DNA of 64,000 nucleotides from Nonomuraea indica (GCF_002850745.1 NZ_KZ559476.1:133698-197697), one strand, 5' to 3'; shown: positions 50,680-59,043, counted from the first letter of the stretch. Notes: a model not told the origin generated them from the sequence alone. Made by a program: numbers and translations.

Positions 50680-50940
50680 TCAGTGGAAGATGTAGGTGAC
50701 CACGGTGCCGCCGTGGGTGGCGGTCGTGGCCGTGCCGTTGACGTTGGTGACGTTGGCGGACCAGCCCCAGGCGCGGTGGGTGGCGGCGATGTCGCCGAAG
50801 ACGTTGCCCGACTGGGCGGAGTCGGCGACGCGGCTCTGGTTGCCCGTCCAGGTGTCGGCCTGGGCGGGCACGGCGGGCAGGACGGCCCCGGCCGTGGCGG
50901 CCGCGATGACGCAGAGTTTTCTGATCACAGGTTTGAACAC
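50680..50940 (-). CDS. small secreted protein with SAQSGNVFGD motif (copy 2)
   Basis: About 86 aa. The signal peptide (KPVIRKLCVIAAATAGAVLPAVPAQA) and mature part DTWTGNQSRVADSAQSGNVFGDIAATHRAWGWSANVTNVNGTATTATHG parallel the adjacent copy: same motif order, overall identity low outside the core. The GTG at 50940 is preferred; GTG at 50928 is possible. It lies 11 nt upstream of copy 1 on the same strand, so they form an operon. Function unknown; size and export suggest an extracellular structural or signalling peptide. Confidence 0.75.
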   Translation of the reverse strand: MFKPVIRKLCVIAAATAGAVLPAVPAQADTWTGNQSRVADSAQSGNVFGDIAATHRAWGWSANVTNVNGTATTATHGGTVVTYIFH

Positions 50941-51055
50941 GCGGCCGATCCTATAACTCTGCGTTGATGTGTCGTGACAGATTGTTGCCGACGGATTGAC
51001 GGTGCTCCGGGTCACTGACAGGGGATGTCAGCGACCCGGCCGTACCGTACGCCGC

Positions 51056-51715
51056 GTGATCTACGAGTTCAGGCGCTACACGCTGCGTCCCGGCCGGCGG
51101 GACGAGCTGATCGAGCTGTTCGAGCGGGAGTTCGTCGAGCCGCAGGAGGCGGCCGGCATGGGGGTCGTCGGCCAGTTCCGGGACATGGACGAGCCCGATG
51201 TCTTCTGCTGGATGCGGAAATTTCCTGACATGGAGGCTCGGCGGGTGGCGTTGACGGCCTTCTACGGCGGGCCCGTGTGGCGGGAGCACCGCGCCGCCGC
51301 CAACGCCACGATGATCGACTCTGACGACGTCCTGCTGCTCCGCCCGGCGTTCCCCGGCGATCCCCTCCCCGCGGCCCGACGGCCTCCCGTCGGTGCCACC
51401 GAGGCGCCCGAGGCCCGGTACGTGGCCCACGTCTGGCCCGTCGGAGCGGGGTTCGCCCGGTTCTTCGCCGACCGGGTGGCGCCCGCGCTGGCCTCGGCCG
51501 GGGTGCCGCCGGTGGCCTGCTTCGCGACCGAGGACGCCGAGAACACCTTTCCCGCCCTCCCCGTCCGCACCGACGAGAGGGTCTTCGTGTGGCTCGCCAG
51601 GCTCGGCGGCCCCGCGGAGTCCTGCCCGGCCGAGCCGCCCGGGGTGGGCGCGTGGCTGACGGCCGCGCCACGCCGCTTCCGCCTCTCCCCCACCCCTCGC
51701 TCGGCCCTGCGCTGA
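51056..51715 (+). CDS. NIPSNAP-family protein
   Basis: A 219-aa protein. The N-terminal NIPSNAP/ferredoxin-like domain reads MIYEFRRYTLRPGRRDELIELFEREFVEPQEAAGMGVVGQFRDMDEPDVFCWMRKFPDMEAR. A second, weaker copy of the fold follows (ARYVAHVWPVGAGFARFFADRVAPAL). The family includes small ABM-like domains of uncertain enzymatic role. The GTG at 51056 gives the canonical N-terminus. Convergent with the TetR gene. Confidence 0.82.
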   Translation: MIYEFRRYTLRPGRRDELIELFEREFVEPQEAAGMGVVGQFRDMDEPDVFCWMRKFPDMEARRVALTAFYGGPVWREHRAAANATMIDSDDVLLLRPAFPGDPLPAARRPPVGATEAPEARYVAHVWPVGAGFARFFADRVAPALASAGVPPVACFATEDAENTFPALPVRTDERVFVWLARLGGPAESCPAEPPGVGAWLTAAPRRFRLSPTPRSALR

Positions 51716-51736
51716 CGGGGACGGGCGGCTGGGGCC

Positions 51737-52345
51737 TCAGGACTCGCTGACGTCGGCGACAGGCCAGGGGCGGGTTCGCTGGAGTGCTCTGCCGAGGACT
51801 GCGCGGATGTGATCCGGGTCGGCCTCGTCGTCGTTGAGAAGGATGGCCGCGCACAGGCCGTCGGACAGGGCGACGAAGGCTTCGATCGCATCGGGGTCGT
51901 CGGTCTGTGTCCGGGCGAGTTCGGCGACGTTGTCGCGCCAGCGTCGTGCGGCTGGTCGCAGGGCGGGCCGGCGAGCCGCCAGGGTCGACAGCTCGCGTTC
52001 GGCGAGGGCGCGCTCCCGGCCCGCGCCCGCGGATTCGGCGATGAGGTGGGCGAGACCGCCGACCGGGTCGTCATCGGACTCGATGAGTCGACGGATGCGG
52101 TGGGTGTACTCGTCCGTGACGCTGGTCAGGGCGGCGACCAGCAGGTCGTCCAAGGTCGCGAAGTAGTAGAGGGTCAGGCTCGTGGTGATCCCCGCCTCCT
52201 TGGCCACGGTGCGGTGGGTGACACCGCTGGCGCCGTCGCGGCGGACGATCGCGAGCGTCGCCTCGATGATCTGGGCGCGGCGGCGCTGACCGCGCGCTTT
52301 GCGCCCGTCGACAGTGTCGTGTTCAGTCGCCATCACCCTGCTCAC
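51737..52345 (-). CDS. TetR-family regulator (exporter repressor)
   Basis: A 202-aa TetR regulator: QIIEATLAIVRRDGASGVTHRTVAKEAGITTSLTLYYFATLDDLLVAAL (about 25-75) is the HTH. An all-helical ligand domain follows. The ATG at 52345 overlaps the stop of the MFS gene (ATGA), so it is the second gene of that operon and presumably its feedback repressor, acting at the inverted repeat near 53911-53951. Confidence 0.9.
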   Translation of the reverse strand: MSRVMATEHDTVDGRKARGQRRRAQIIEATLAIVRRDGASGVTHRTVAKEAGITTSLTLYYFATLDDLLVAALTSVTDEYTHRIRRLIESDDDPVGGLAHLIAESAGAGRERALAERELSTLAARRPALRPAARRWRDNVAELARTQTDDPDAIEAFVALSDGLCAAILLNDDEADPDHIRAVLGRALQRTRPWPVADVSES

Positions 52346-53889
52346 TCTTCATCGCCGCTCCTGCGTGTCGAGGCTATCGGCTCCGCCTCGGGGACGTTGT
52401 GGCCGAGAGGGCGGAGATGCCGCAGCGTCGTGAAGCAGGCGAGCGCGGCGGCCGCCACGGCGAGGCCCGCCACCACGGCGGCTGTGTTGAGCCCGCTGGT
52501 GAACGCGGTTCGCGCGTGGTCGAGAGCCCGTACCGGAAGCCGGTCCGCGAGGAGCAGGGCTCCGGAGAGACTGTCGCCGTACGTCTCCGCCGCGGCCGGG
52601 GACAGCCCGGACGGAGCCTCGATCCCGCTTCGGTAGATCACCGTGGTGAGGCTTCCCAGGAGCGCAACCCCTGCCGCGATGCCGAGCTCCTGAACGGTCT
52701 CCGAGAGCGCGGCCGCCGACCCGGACCTCTCCGACGGTGCCGCCCCCACGACGATGTCGGTGCCGAGCGCGGCGATGACCCCGAGTCCCAGGTAGACGAA
52801 GGCGAATCCGGCGACCACGCTCACCGTGCTGCCGGCCCCCGCGAGGCCCAGCAGCGCGTATCCGGCCAACGACAGCACCAGGGTGCCCGACATGACGACC
52901 CCCGGTGATACCCGACCGGCCACAAGAGGGGCGCCGATGGCTCCGACGAGCATGGCCAGGGCCGGCGGACCCATCCACAGCCCGGCCGCCGTCGGCGAAA
53001 GACCCTCGACGAGCTGCAGGTACTGGGTGACCAGGAACATCACCCCGCCGAAGCCGACCAGGCCGACCAACAGGACGCCCAGAGCCGAGGAGAAGGCCCG
53101 GCTGGTGAAGAGCTTCATGTCCAGCAGCGGTTCGCTCAGGCGCAGCTGACGGCGGACGAATGCGACGGCGCTGCCGGCCCCGACGACGACAGCGAGCCAC
53201 GCCTGGGCGTCGACGCCGTGGGCGGCCGCGTGCTTGATCGCGTAGATGATCGGCAGCATCGCCGCCAGGGACAACCCGACGCTCGGCAGGTCGAGGCGAC
53301 CGGCACGGCTCCGATACTCCGGCAGCAGCGCCGGCGCGCCGGCCAGCACCAGCGCAGCGACCGGCACCGCGACGAGGAAGGCCGCGCCCCACCAGAACGC
53401 GGCGACCATCGCCCCGCCGACCACCGGGCCGGCGGCCATCCCCAGTGCGAACATCGTGGCCCACACGCCGATCGCCAACGCCCGTTGCCGGACATCGGTG
53501 AACATGTTGCTGATCAGCGACAGCGTGGAGGGCATGAGCGTCGCTCCGGCCACTCCGAGCAGCGCCCGCGCCACGATCAGCCACAGGGCGTCGGGAGCGA
53601 ACGCCGCGAAGACCGAGGCCGCGCCGAACGCGGCCATGCCGATCATCAGCATCCGGCGCCGGCCGATCCGATCGCCCAGCGTGCCCATCGTGATCAGGAA
53701 GCCGGCGATGAGGAAGCCGTAGGCATCCATGATCCACAACGTCTCCGTCGCGGTCGGACGCAGGTCGGCGGACAGGCTCGGGACGACGAGGTAGAGCGCC
53801 GTCACGTCGAGCCCGAGCAGCATGGTCGGTAGAGCCAGCAGCGCGAGACCGCTCCACTCACGCCACCCGGCGCGCGCCGATCGTCCCAT
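52342..53889 (-). CDS. MFS drug-efflux transporter (EmrB/QacA type)
   Basis: About 515 aa with 14 predicted transmembrane helices of the DHA2 drug:H+ antiporter family. Motif A is GTLGDRIGRRRMLMIGM (about 72-88); motif D1-like LLALPTMLLGLDVTALYLVVPSLSADL lies at the N-terminus. Motif C-like ALGMAAGPVVGGAMVA is in helix 5. Cationic drugs or antibiotics are likely substrates. The ATG at 53889 follows a GCGAGG; upstream in-frame codons cover the operator and are not coding. Confidence 0.92.
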   Translation of the reverse strand: MGRSARAGWREWSGLALLALPTMLLGLDVTALYLVVPSLSADLRPTATETLWIMDAYGFLIAGFLITMGTLGDRIGRRRMLMIGMAAFGAASVFAAFAPDALWLIVARALLGVAGATLMPSTLSLISNMFTDVRQRALAIGVWATMFALGMAAGPVVGGAMVAAFWWGAAFLVAVPVAALVLAGAPALLPEYRSRAGRLDLPSVGLSLAAMLPIIYAIKHAAAHGVDAQAWLAVVVGAGSAVAFVRRQLRLSEPLLDMKLFTSRAFSSALGVLLVGLVGFGGVMFLVTQYLQLVEGLSPTAAGLWMGPPALAMLVGAIGAPLVAGRVSPGVVMSGTLVLSLAGYALLGLAGAGSTVSVVAGFAFVYLGLGVIAALGTDIVVGAAPSERSGSAAALSETVQELGIAAGVALLGSLTTVIYRSGIEAPSGLSPAAAETYGDSLSGALLLADRLPVRALDHARTAFTSGLNTAAVVAGLAVAAAALACFTTLRHLRPLGHNVPEAEPIASTRRSGDEE

Positions 53890-53910
53890 GTTCGTCACAC
53901 CTCGCCATTG

Positions 53911-53951
53911 ATAGTTGAACCAACGTACTATTTGTACCATAGTTCAACTAT
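53911..53951. promoter_or_regulatory. operator region of the MFS-TetR operon
   Basis: Inverted repeat ATAGTTGAAC (53911-53920) / GTTCAACTAT (53942-53951) with a 21-bp spacer; within it is a smaller GTAC-TATTT-GTAC (53925-53937). It is AT-rich compared with its surroundings and lies 21-61 nt before the transporter start. Probable binding site of the operon's own TetR protein. Confidence 0.75.
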
Positions 53952-54067
53952 GTTCCGCCGGGAGCCCCGGTCAAGCGCGCGGCGTCCAGCCCGGCAGGCT
54001 CGGCGTCCCGGGCCGGGCCCACGCCGGGCTCCGCTTCCGCAGGCCGGGCGTTCCCCTCCCGCGCGGG

Positions 54068-55006
54068 TCAGGGGTCCTGCGCCGGATGGCCGGCCAGCCG
54101 GCTCCAGGCCGGCACCTCGCCGCCGCCGTGCACGTGCACCTCGGCCCCCGTGACGTAACCGGGGGCGGCCAGCCAGAGGCAGGCGGTGGCCACGTCGGCC
54201 GGGGTGGCCATGCGACCGGCGGGGATGGCGGCGGCCACGGCGGCCTGGTCGGGGCCGTAGTGGGAGGCGGCGTTCTCGGTGGCCGCCAGGCCGACCACGA
54301 CCGTGTTGACCCGCACCTCGGGGGCCCACTCCGCCGCCAGGCAGCGGGCCAGGTGGTGCAGTCCCGCCTTGGCCGCGCCGTAGGCGGAGGTGCCCGGCGA
54401 CGGCCGGGTCCCGCTGGCGCTGCCGATCATCACGATCGCCCCGCCCGCCTCCCTGAGCAGCGGATACGCCTGCCGCGCCACGAGGAGCGGCGCGACGAGG
54501 TTGAGCTCGACGACCCGGGCGTGCAGCCGGGGCGAGGTGTCCGCCAGCGGCGCGTACGGCGACCCGCCGGCGTTGTTGACGAGCACGTCGAGCCGGTCCA
54601 GCCCCCGGACGAGCCGCTCCACGTCCTCGGGGTCCCGCACGTCGGCCTGGACGAAACGGATGCCCGGCGCGAGACCGGGCGACTCGGAGCCCCCCGGCGC
54701 AGAACCGGCCCGCGCCGAGCCGGGGGCCGGAGAACCGGACGGCGGGGACTCGGGTGGCGGGGACCCGGACAGCGGGGAGCCGGACGCTGGGGTGCCGGGT
54801 GGCGGGGACCCGGGTGGCGGGGAGCCGGACGCTCCCGAGCCGGACGCCGGGGAGCCGGACGCTGGGGAGCCGGGGGGCGGGATGCGGGCGCAGACGACGA
54901 CCTGGGCCCCGGCGGCGGCGAAGGCGGCGGCGATGCCGGCGCCGATCCCCTTGGTCCCGCCGGTCACGAGGACGGTCCGGCCCGCGTAGTCGTAAGTCAC
55001 GGTCAC
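54068..55006 (-). CDS. short-chain dehydrogenase of the HIP regulon (Rv3549c-like)
   Basis: A 312-aa SDR. Motifs: VLVTGGTKGIGAGIAAAFA (about 11-29), NNAGGSPYAPL, and the active site IGSASGTRPSPGTSAYGAAKAGLHHLARCLAAEW. Between the first strand pair (VVVCARIP, about residue 42) and FVQADVRDPEDV lies an about 75-residue Pro/Gly/Ser repeat built of PPGSP/ASGSP units, absent from normal SDRs. The GTG at 55006 starts at VTYDYAGRTV. Divergent from echA20 and sharing operator 5, matching the layout of mycobacterial Rv3549c-Rv3550. The reaction is not established. Confidence 0.85.
   Translation of the reverse strand: MTVTYDYAGRTVLVTGGTKGIGAGIAAAFAAAGAQVVVCARIPPPGSPASGSPASGSGASGSPPPGSPPPGTPASGSPLSGSPPPESPPSGSPAPGSARAGSAPGGSESPGLAPGIRFVQADVRDPEDVERLVRGLDRLDVLVNNAGGSPYAPLADTSPRLHARVVELNLVAPLLVARQAYPLLREAGGAIVMIGSASGTRPSPGTSAYGAAKAGLHHLARCLAAEWAPEVRVNTVVVGLAATENAASHYGPDQAAVAAAIPAGRMATPADVATACLWLAAPGYVTGAEVHVHGGGEVPAWSRLAGHPAQDP
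54655..54885. repeat. in-frame Pro/Gly/Ser repeat inside the SDR gene
   Basis: About 230 bp of irregular 15-bp-like units (GGGGAGCCGGACGCT and variants) encode PASGSP/PPPGSP. The frame and downstream SDR motifs are intact, so the loop after the second strand has been expanded. Confidence 0.85.
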
Positions 55007-55018
55007 GGGTGCTACCGT

Positions 55019-55036
55019 ACCAAGCAAGCGTTAGGT
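55019..55036. promoter_or_regulatory. KstR2-type operator 5 (SDR / echA20-ipdABC divergent promoter)
   Basis: ACCAAGCAAGCGTTAGGT; the core at 55023-55036 matches 8 of the 10 fixed positions of AnCAAGnnCTTGnT, and the left CAAG element shared by other sites is present. It lies centrally in the 48-bp gap, so one site could control both directions. Confidence 0.75.
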
Positions 55037-55054
55037 ATACACCTGGGGAGCGGG

Positions 55055-55792
55055 ATGGGGATCACGCTGCGAGCCGGTCCGATCGCCGAGGTCGTCATGG
55101 ACGTCCCGCCGGTCAACGCCCTCACCGTCCGGCACTGGCACGACCTCGCGGGCGCCGTGCGCGAGGCCGGGGAGGACCCGGCGACCCGGGTGGTCGTCCT
55201 GCGGGCCGAAGGACGCGGGTTCAACGCGGGCGTGGACATCAAGGAGATGCAGGCGAGCGAGGGCCACCGGGCGCTGGTCGGCGCCAACCGCGGCTGCTAC
55301 GCCGCCTTCGCCGCCGTCTACGACTGCGCGGTGCCGGTGATCGCCGCGGTGCACGGCTTCTGCCTGGGCGGCGGTGTCGGGCTGGCGGGCAACGCCGACA
55401 TCGTGGTGGCCTCCGACGACGCCTACTTCGGCCTGCCGGAGGTGGACCGCGGGGCGCTCGGCGCGGCCACGCACCTGGCCAGGCTGGTCCCCCAGCACCT
55501 GATGCGCGCCATGGTCTACACCTGCCGGACCGTGACGGCCGGCGAGCTGCGCGCGTTCGGCTCGGTGCTGGAGGTCGCGCCGCGCGACAAGCTGCGCGAG
55601 CTGGCCCTGGAGGTGGCGGGCGGGATCGCCGCCAAGGACCCGTACGTCATCCGCCGCGCCAAGGAGTCGCTCAACGGCATCGACCCGGTGGACGTCAAGC
55701 GCGCCTACCGGTTCGAGCAGGGCTTCACCTTCGAGCTGAACCTGATGGGCGCCGGCGACGCGCACCGCGACCGCTTCGTGGAGGGCACGTGA
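55055..55792 (+). CDS. echA20: EchA20 ring-D CoA hydrolase (crotonase family)
   Basis: A 245-aa crotonase-fold enzyme. Motifs: VVMDVPPVNALT, VVVLRAEGRGFNAGVDIKEMQASEG (about 46-70, oxyanion hole), IAAVHGFCLGGGVGLAGNADIVVASDDAYFGLPEVDRGALGAATHLARLVPQHLMRAMVYT. The C-terminal YRFEQGFTFELNLMG matches mycobacterial EchA20. EchA20 hydrolyses ring D of the CoA-linked intermediate HIEC-CoA. GGGGAGCG lies before the ATG; the stop overlaps ipdA by 4 nt. Confidence 0.92.
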   Translation: MGITLRAGPIAEVVMDVPPVNALTVRHWHDLAGAVREAGEDPATRVVVLRAEGRGFNAGVDIKEMQASEGHRALVGANRGCYAAFAAVYDCAVPVIAAVHGFCLGGGVGLAGNADIVVASDDAYFGLPEVDRGALGAATHLARLVPQHLMRAMVYTCRTVTAGELRAFGSVLEVAPRDKLRELALEVAGGIAAKDPYVIRRAKESLNGIDPVDVKRAYRFEQGFTFELNLMGAGDAHRDRFVEGT

Positions 55793-56613
55793 GCAAGGTG
55801 ATGACCGCCGAGGAGGTGGCGGGCCGGATCCGGAGCGGGATGACCGTGGGCATCGGCGGCTGGGGCTCGCGCCGCAAGCCGATGGCGCTGGTGCGCGCCC
55901 TGCTGCGCACGCCGGTCAGGGACCTGACGATCGTCTCGTACGGCGGGCCGGACGTGGGCATGCTGTGCGCGGCCGGCAGGGTGCGCCGGGTGGTGGCCCC
56001 CTTCGTGACGCTCGACTCGATCCCGCTGGAGCCGCACTTCAGGAGGGCGCGGCAGAGCGGCGCGGTGGAGTTCACCGAGTACGACGAGGGGATGTTCATG
56101 TTCGGGCTGCTGGCGGCGGCGCACCGGCTGCCCTTCCTGCCGACGCGGGCGGGGCTCGGCTCGGACGTCCTGCGGATCGACCCGCGGCTGCGGACCGTGC
56201 GCTCGCCGTACGAGGACGGGGAGGAGCTGGTGGCGGTGCCGGCGCTGGCCATGGACGTGGCCCTGGTGCATCTCAACCGGGCCGACCGGCGGGGCAACGC
56301 CCAGTACCTGGGGCCGGACCCGTACTTCGACGACCTGTACGCCAAGGCGGCGACGCACGCGTACGTGTCGTGCGAGCGGCTGGTGGACACCGCCGACCTG
56401 CTGAAGGAGGGCCCGGTGCAGTCGTTGCTGATCAGCCGGTCGATGGTGGCCGGCGTGGTGGAGGCGCCGGGCGGCGCGGGGTTCACCGCGTGCGAGCCCG
56501 ACTACGGCCGGGACGAGCAGGCGCAGCGGCGCTACGCGGAGACGCCGTGGGAGGAGTTCGACCGCGGCGCCGACGGCGGGGCCGACGGCGGCGCTGACGG
56601 GCAGGCCTCATGA
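55789..56613 (+). CDS. ipdA: IpdA, alpha subunit of the ring-C hydrolase
   Basis: A 274-aa class I CoA-transferase-fold subunit. N-terminal GMTVGIGGWGSRRKPMALVRALL; VSYGGPDVGMLCAAGRVRRVV; AVEFTEYDEGMFMFGLLAAAHRLPFLPTRAGLGSD, where the conserved acidic cluster EYDE (about 97-100) lies in the region that carries the catalytic Glu of IpdAB. The heteromer opens ring C of COCHEA-CoA by retro-Claisen hydrolysis. The C-terminus ends in a repeat (GADGGADGGADG). GTG start overlaps echA20; ATGA overlap with ipdB. Confidence 0.93.
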   Translation: MSKVMTAEEVAGRIRSGMTVGIGGWGSRRKPMALVRALLRTPVRDLTIVSYGGPDVGMLCAAGRVRRVVAPFVTLDSIPLEPHFRRARQSGAVEFTEYDEGMFMFGLLAAAHRLPFLPTRAGLGSDVLRIDPRLRTVRSPYEDGEELVAVPALAMDVALVHLNRADRRGNAQYLGPDPYFDDLYAKAATHAYVSCERLVDTADLLKEGPVQSLLISRSMVAGVVEAPGGAGFTACEPDYGRDEQAQRRYAETPWEEFDRGADGGADGGADGQAS

Positions 56614-57341
56614 GCAGGGCTGACGTGTGCGTGGTGGCGTGCGCGGAGGCGTTCAGGGGCGACGGGGAGATCCTCGCGGCCGGCATCGGCGGGGCGGTCA
56701 CCGTCCTCGGGGCGCGGCTGGCCCGGCTCACGTTCGAGCCGGACCTGCTGACGCACGACGGCGGCTGCCTGCTGACGGGCGACGTGCCGCCGCTGGACGG
56801 GGCGCCCGAGGTGGTCGAGGGATGGCTGCCGTTCCGCGAGCACCTGTGGCTGGTGCTGAACGGGCGGCGGCACGTGATGCTCGGCGCGAGCCAGATCGAC
56901 CGGTTCGGCAACACGAACATCTCCTGCATCGGCGATTGGGCACGGCCCAGGGCCCAACTGCTGGGCGTGCGCGGGGCGCCGGGGAACACGCGGTGCGACC
57001 CGACGAGCTACTGGATCCCCCGGCACTCCCCCCGGGTGTTCGTGCCGCGGGTGGACATGGTCAGCGGGCTGGGCACCGACCGGGGGGCGTACGAGCTGCG
57101 GCGGGTCGTGACGGACCTGGCGGTGCTGGACTTCGGCGGGCCGGACGCGACGATGCGGCTGGTGTCGGTCCATCCGGGGGTGAGCGTGGCGGACGTGGTG
57201 GCGGCCACCGGCTTCGAGCTGGACGTGCCGGCCGACGTGCCGCGCACCCGGCTGCCCACGCAGGAGGAGCTCCGCCTGCTGGACGAGGTGCTGGACCCGC
57301 GCGGCCTGCGCGGGCGCGAGGTGCCGGAGCGGGCGGCGTGA
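56610..57341 (+). CDS. ipdB: IpdB, beta subunit of the ring-C hydrolase
   Basis: A 243-aa CoA-transferase-fold subunit that pairs with IpdA. Motifs: ACAEAFRGDGEILAAGIGGAVTVLGARLARLTFEPDLLTHDGGCLLTGDVPPLDG, LGASQIDRFGNTNISCIGDWARPRAQLLGVRGAPGNT, and VDMVSGLGTDRGAYELRRVVTDLAVLDFGGPD. In IpdB the usual CoA-transferase glutamate nucleophile region is altered. Overlaps both neighbours by 4 nt (ATGA, GTGA). Confidence 0.93.
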   Translation: MSRADVCVVACAEAFRGDGEILAAGIGGAVTVLGARLARLTFEPDLLTHDGGCLLTGDVPPLDGAPEVVEGWLPFREHLWLVLNGRRHVMLGASQIDRFGNTNISCIGDWARPRAQLLGVRGAPGNTRCDPTSYWIPRHSPRVFVPRVDMVSGLGTDRGAYELRRVVTDLAVLDFGGPDATMRLVSVHPGVSVADVVAATGFELDVPADVPRTRLPTQEELRLLDEVLDPRGLRGREVPERAA

Positions 57342-58375
57342 GGACCGCACTGACCGAGCTGGTGGGCTGCCGGCATCCGATCGTGCAGACCGGGATGGGG
57401 TACGTCGCGGGCGCCCGGCTGGCGGCGGCCACGTCCGCGGCGGGCGGGCTCGGCGTCATCGCGGCGGCCACCCTGTCGGTCGCGGAGATGACCGCCGCGA
57501 TCAGGAGCGTGCGGGAGCGGACGGACGCGCCGTTCGGGGTGAACATCCGCGCCGACGCCGCCGACGCCGCCGAACGCGTCGAGGTGCTGATCCGGGAGGG
57601 GGTGCGGGTCGCGTCGTTCGCGCTGGCGCCGCGGCGCGAGCTGATCGCCCGGCTGGCGGACGCCGGGGTGGTGACGATCCCGTCGGTGGGCGCGCGCCGG
57701 CACGCCGAGAAGGTGGCCGCCTGGGGCGCCGACGCGGTGATCGTGCAGGGCGGGGAGGGCGGCGGGCACACCGGCCCCGTGGCGACCACGTTGCTGCTGC
57801 CGCAGGTGGTGGACGCGGTGGACATCCCGGTGGTCGCCGCGGGCGGCTTCTTCGACGGGCGCGGGCTGGTGGCGGCGCTGGCGTACGGGGCGTGCGGCGT
57901 CGCGATGGGCACCAGGTTCCTGCTGACGAGCGACTCGCCGGTGCCGGACGCGGTGAAGCGGGTGTACCTGGAGGCGCGGGACACGGTCGTCACCACCAGG
58001 GTGGACGGGGTGCCGCACCGGGTGCTGCGCACGCCGTTCGTGGAGTCGCTGGAACGCTCGCGGCTGCTGCGCGCGGTCGTCAACGGCGCCCGGTTCAGGA
58101 AGCTGTCCGGCCTGTCGTGGGGCGAGCTGGTCCGGGAGGGCCGCCGGATGCGGCGCCGTCGCGAGCTGACCTGGGCGCAGGTGCTGCAGGCGGCCAACAC
58201 GCCGGTGCTGCTGCGGGCGGCCATGGTCGAGGGCCGGACCGACCTCGGGGTGATGGCCGCCGGTCAGGTGGTCGGCGTGCTCGACGACCTGCCGTCGTGC
58301 CGGGAGCTGATCGACCGGATCATGGCCGAGGCCGAGGCCGTGCTGGGCTCGCTGGGGTCGGTCAGAGGACGCTGA
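57338..58375 (+). CDS. ipdC: IpdC, nitronate-monooxygenase-like flavin oxidoreductase
   Basis: A 345-aa TIM-barrel flavoprotein of the NMO/2-nitropropane dioxygenase family. Motifs: HPIVQTGMGYVAGARLAAATSAAGGLGVIAAAT, PFGVNIRADA, WGADAVIVQGGEGGGHTGPVATTLLLPQVVDAV (FMN phosphate binding, about 129-160), PVVAAGGFFDGRGLVAALAYGACGVAMGTRFLLT. IpdC acts on the CoA-linked C-ring intermediate before ring opening. Its last 14 nt overlap the convergent pentapeptide gene. Confidence 0.92.
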   Translation: MRTALTELVGCRHPIVQTGMGYVAGARLAAATSAAGGLGVIAAATLSVAEMTAAIRSVRERTDAPFGVNIRADAADAAERVEVLIREGVRVASFALAPRRELIARLADAGVVTIPSVGARRHAEKVAAWGADAVIVQGGEGGGHTGPVATTLLLPQVVDAVDIPVVAAGGFFDGRGLVAALAYGACGVAMGTRFLLTSDSPVPDAVKRVYLEARDTVVTTRVDGVPHRVLRTPFVESLERSRLLRAVVNGARFRKLSGLSWGELVREGRRMRRRRELTWAQVLQAANTPVLLRAAMVEGRTDLGVMAAGQVVGVLDDLPSCRELIDRIMAEAEAVLGSLGSVRGR

Positions 58376-59032
58376 TGCCGCGGGCGGCCAGGATGGCGGC
58401 GGCCTGGACGGGGTTGATCGTCGCGCCGGCGAAGGCGCGCAGCGTGGCGTCGTCGGGCTCGCCGAGGTCGGCGCCGCGCAGGTCGGCCCCGGCGAACACG
58501 GTTTTGATCAGCTTGGCGCCGCGCAGCCGGCAGCCGCTGAACGTCGCCCCGGTGAAGTCGCAGCCCGACAGGTCGCGTCGTCGAAGCGGACGCCCTCGAT
58601 GACCTCGCCGCGCAGCGAGCAGCCGCCGAGATCGGCCAGGGTGAGGTTGCAACCGGAGACGGTGAAGCCGGTGCCGCGCGACGCGGTCAGCGACGCGCCG
58701 ATCATGCGGCAGCCGGTGAACGTGGCGTCGGTGAGCAGCGCGCCACCGAACCGCGCGGAGGACAGGTCGACGCCGGTGAACGTGGCGTCGACCAGGTCGG
58801 CGTCGTCGAACCTGATCCGCATCCCGCCGCCGCCCTCGAACACGGCCCCGTCGAGGTCGGCCTCGCGCAGGTCGGCGCCGTCGAGCACGCACGACTCGAA
58901 CCGCGCCCCGCCGAGGTCGGCGCCGCCGAGGCCCGCCTCGGTGAGGTCGCACTCGCGGAAGACGTGGGTCTCGCCCGGCTCCAGCCGGTCGGCCAGCAGG
59001 GTGTGGGACAGGTCCTCGCCGGTGAGATGCAC
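58362..59032 (-). pseudogene. pentapeptide-repeat protein gene with a frameshift
   Basis: The first about 150 residues (VHLTGEDLSHTLLADRL, then repeated A(D/N)LxG-type pentapeptides such as DGADLREADLDGAVFEG) are in one frame. The C-terminal part (RDLSGCDFTGATFSGCRLRGAKL ... ARGISVL) is in another. The switch lies at about 58568-58581: inserting one base into GACGACGCGACCTG restores DDADLSGCDF, in register with the repeat. Either a recent one-base deletion or a sequencing error. Pentapeptide proteins form right-handed beta-helices, some mimicking DNA. The GTG start lies 11 nt after the NagZ stop, so it is the second gene of that operon. Confidence 0.85.
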
Positions 59033-59043
59033 GGTGGCCGAGC

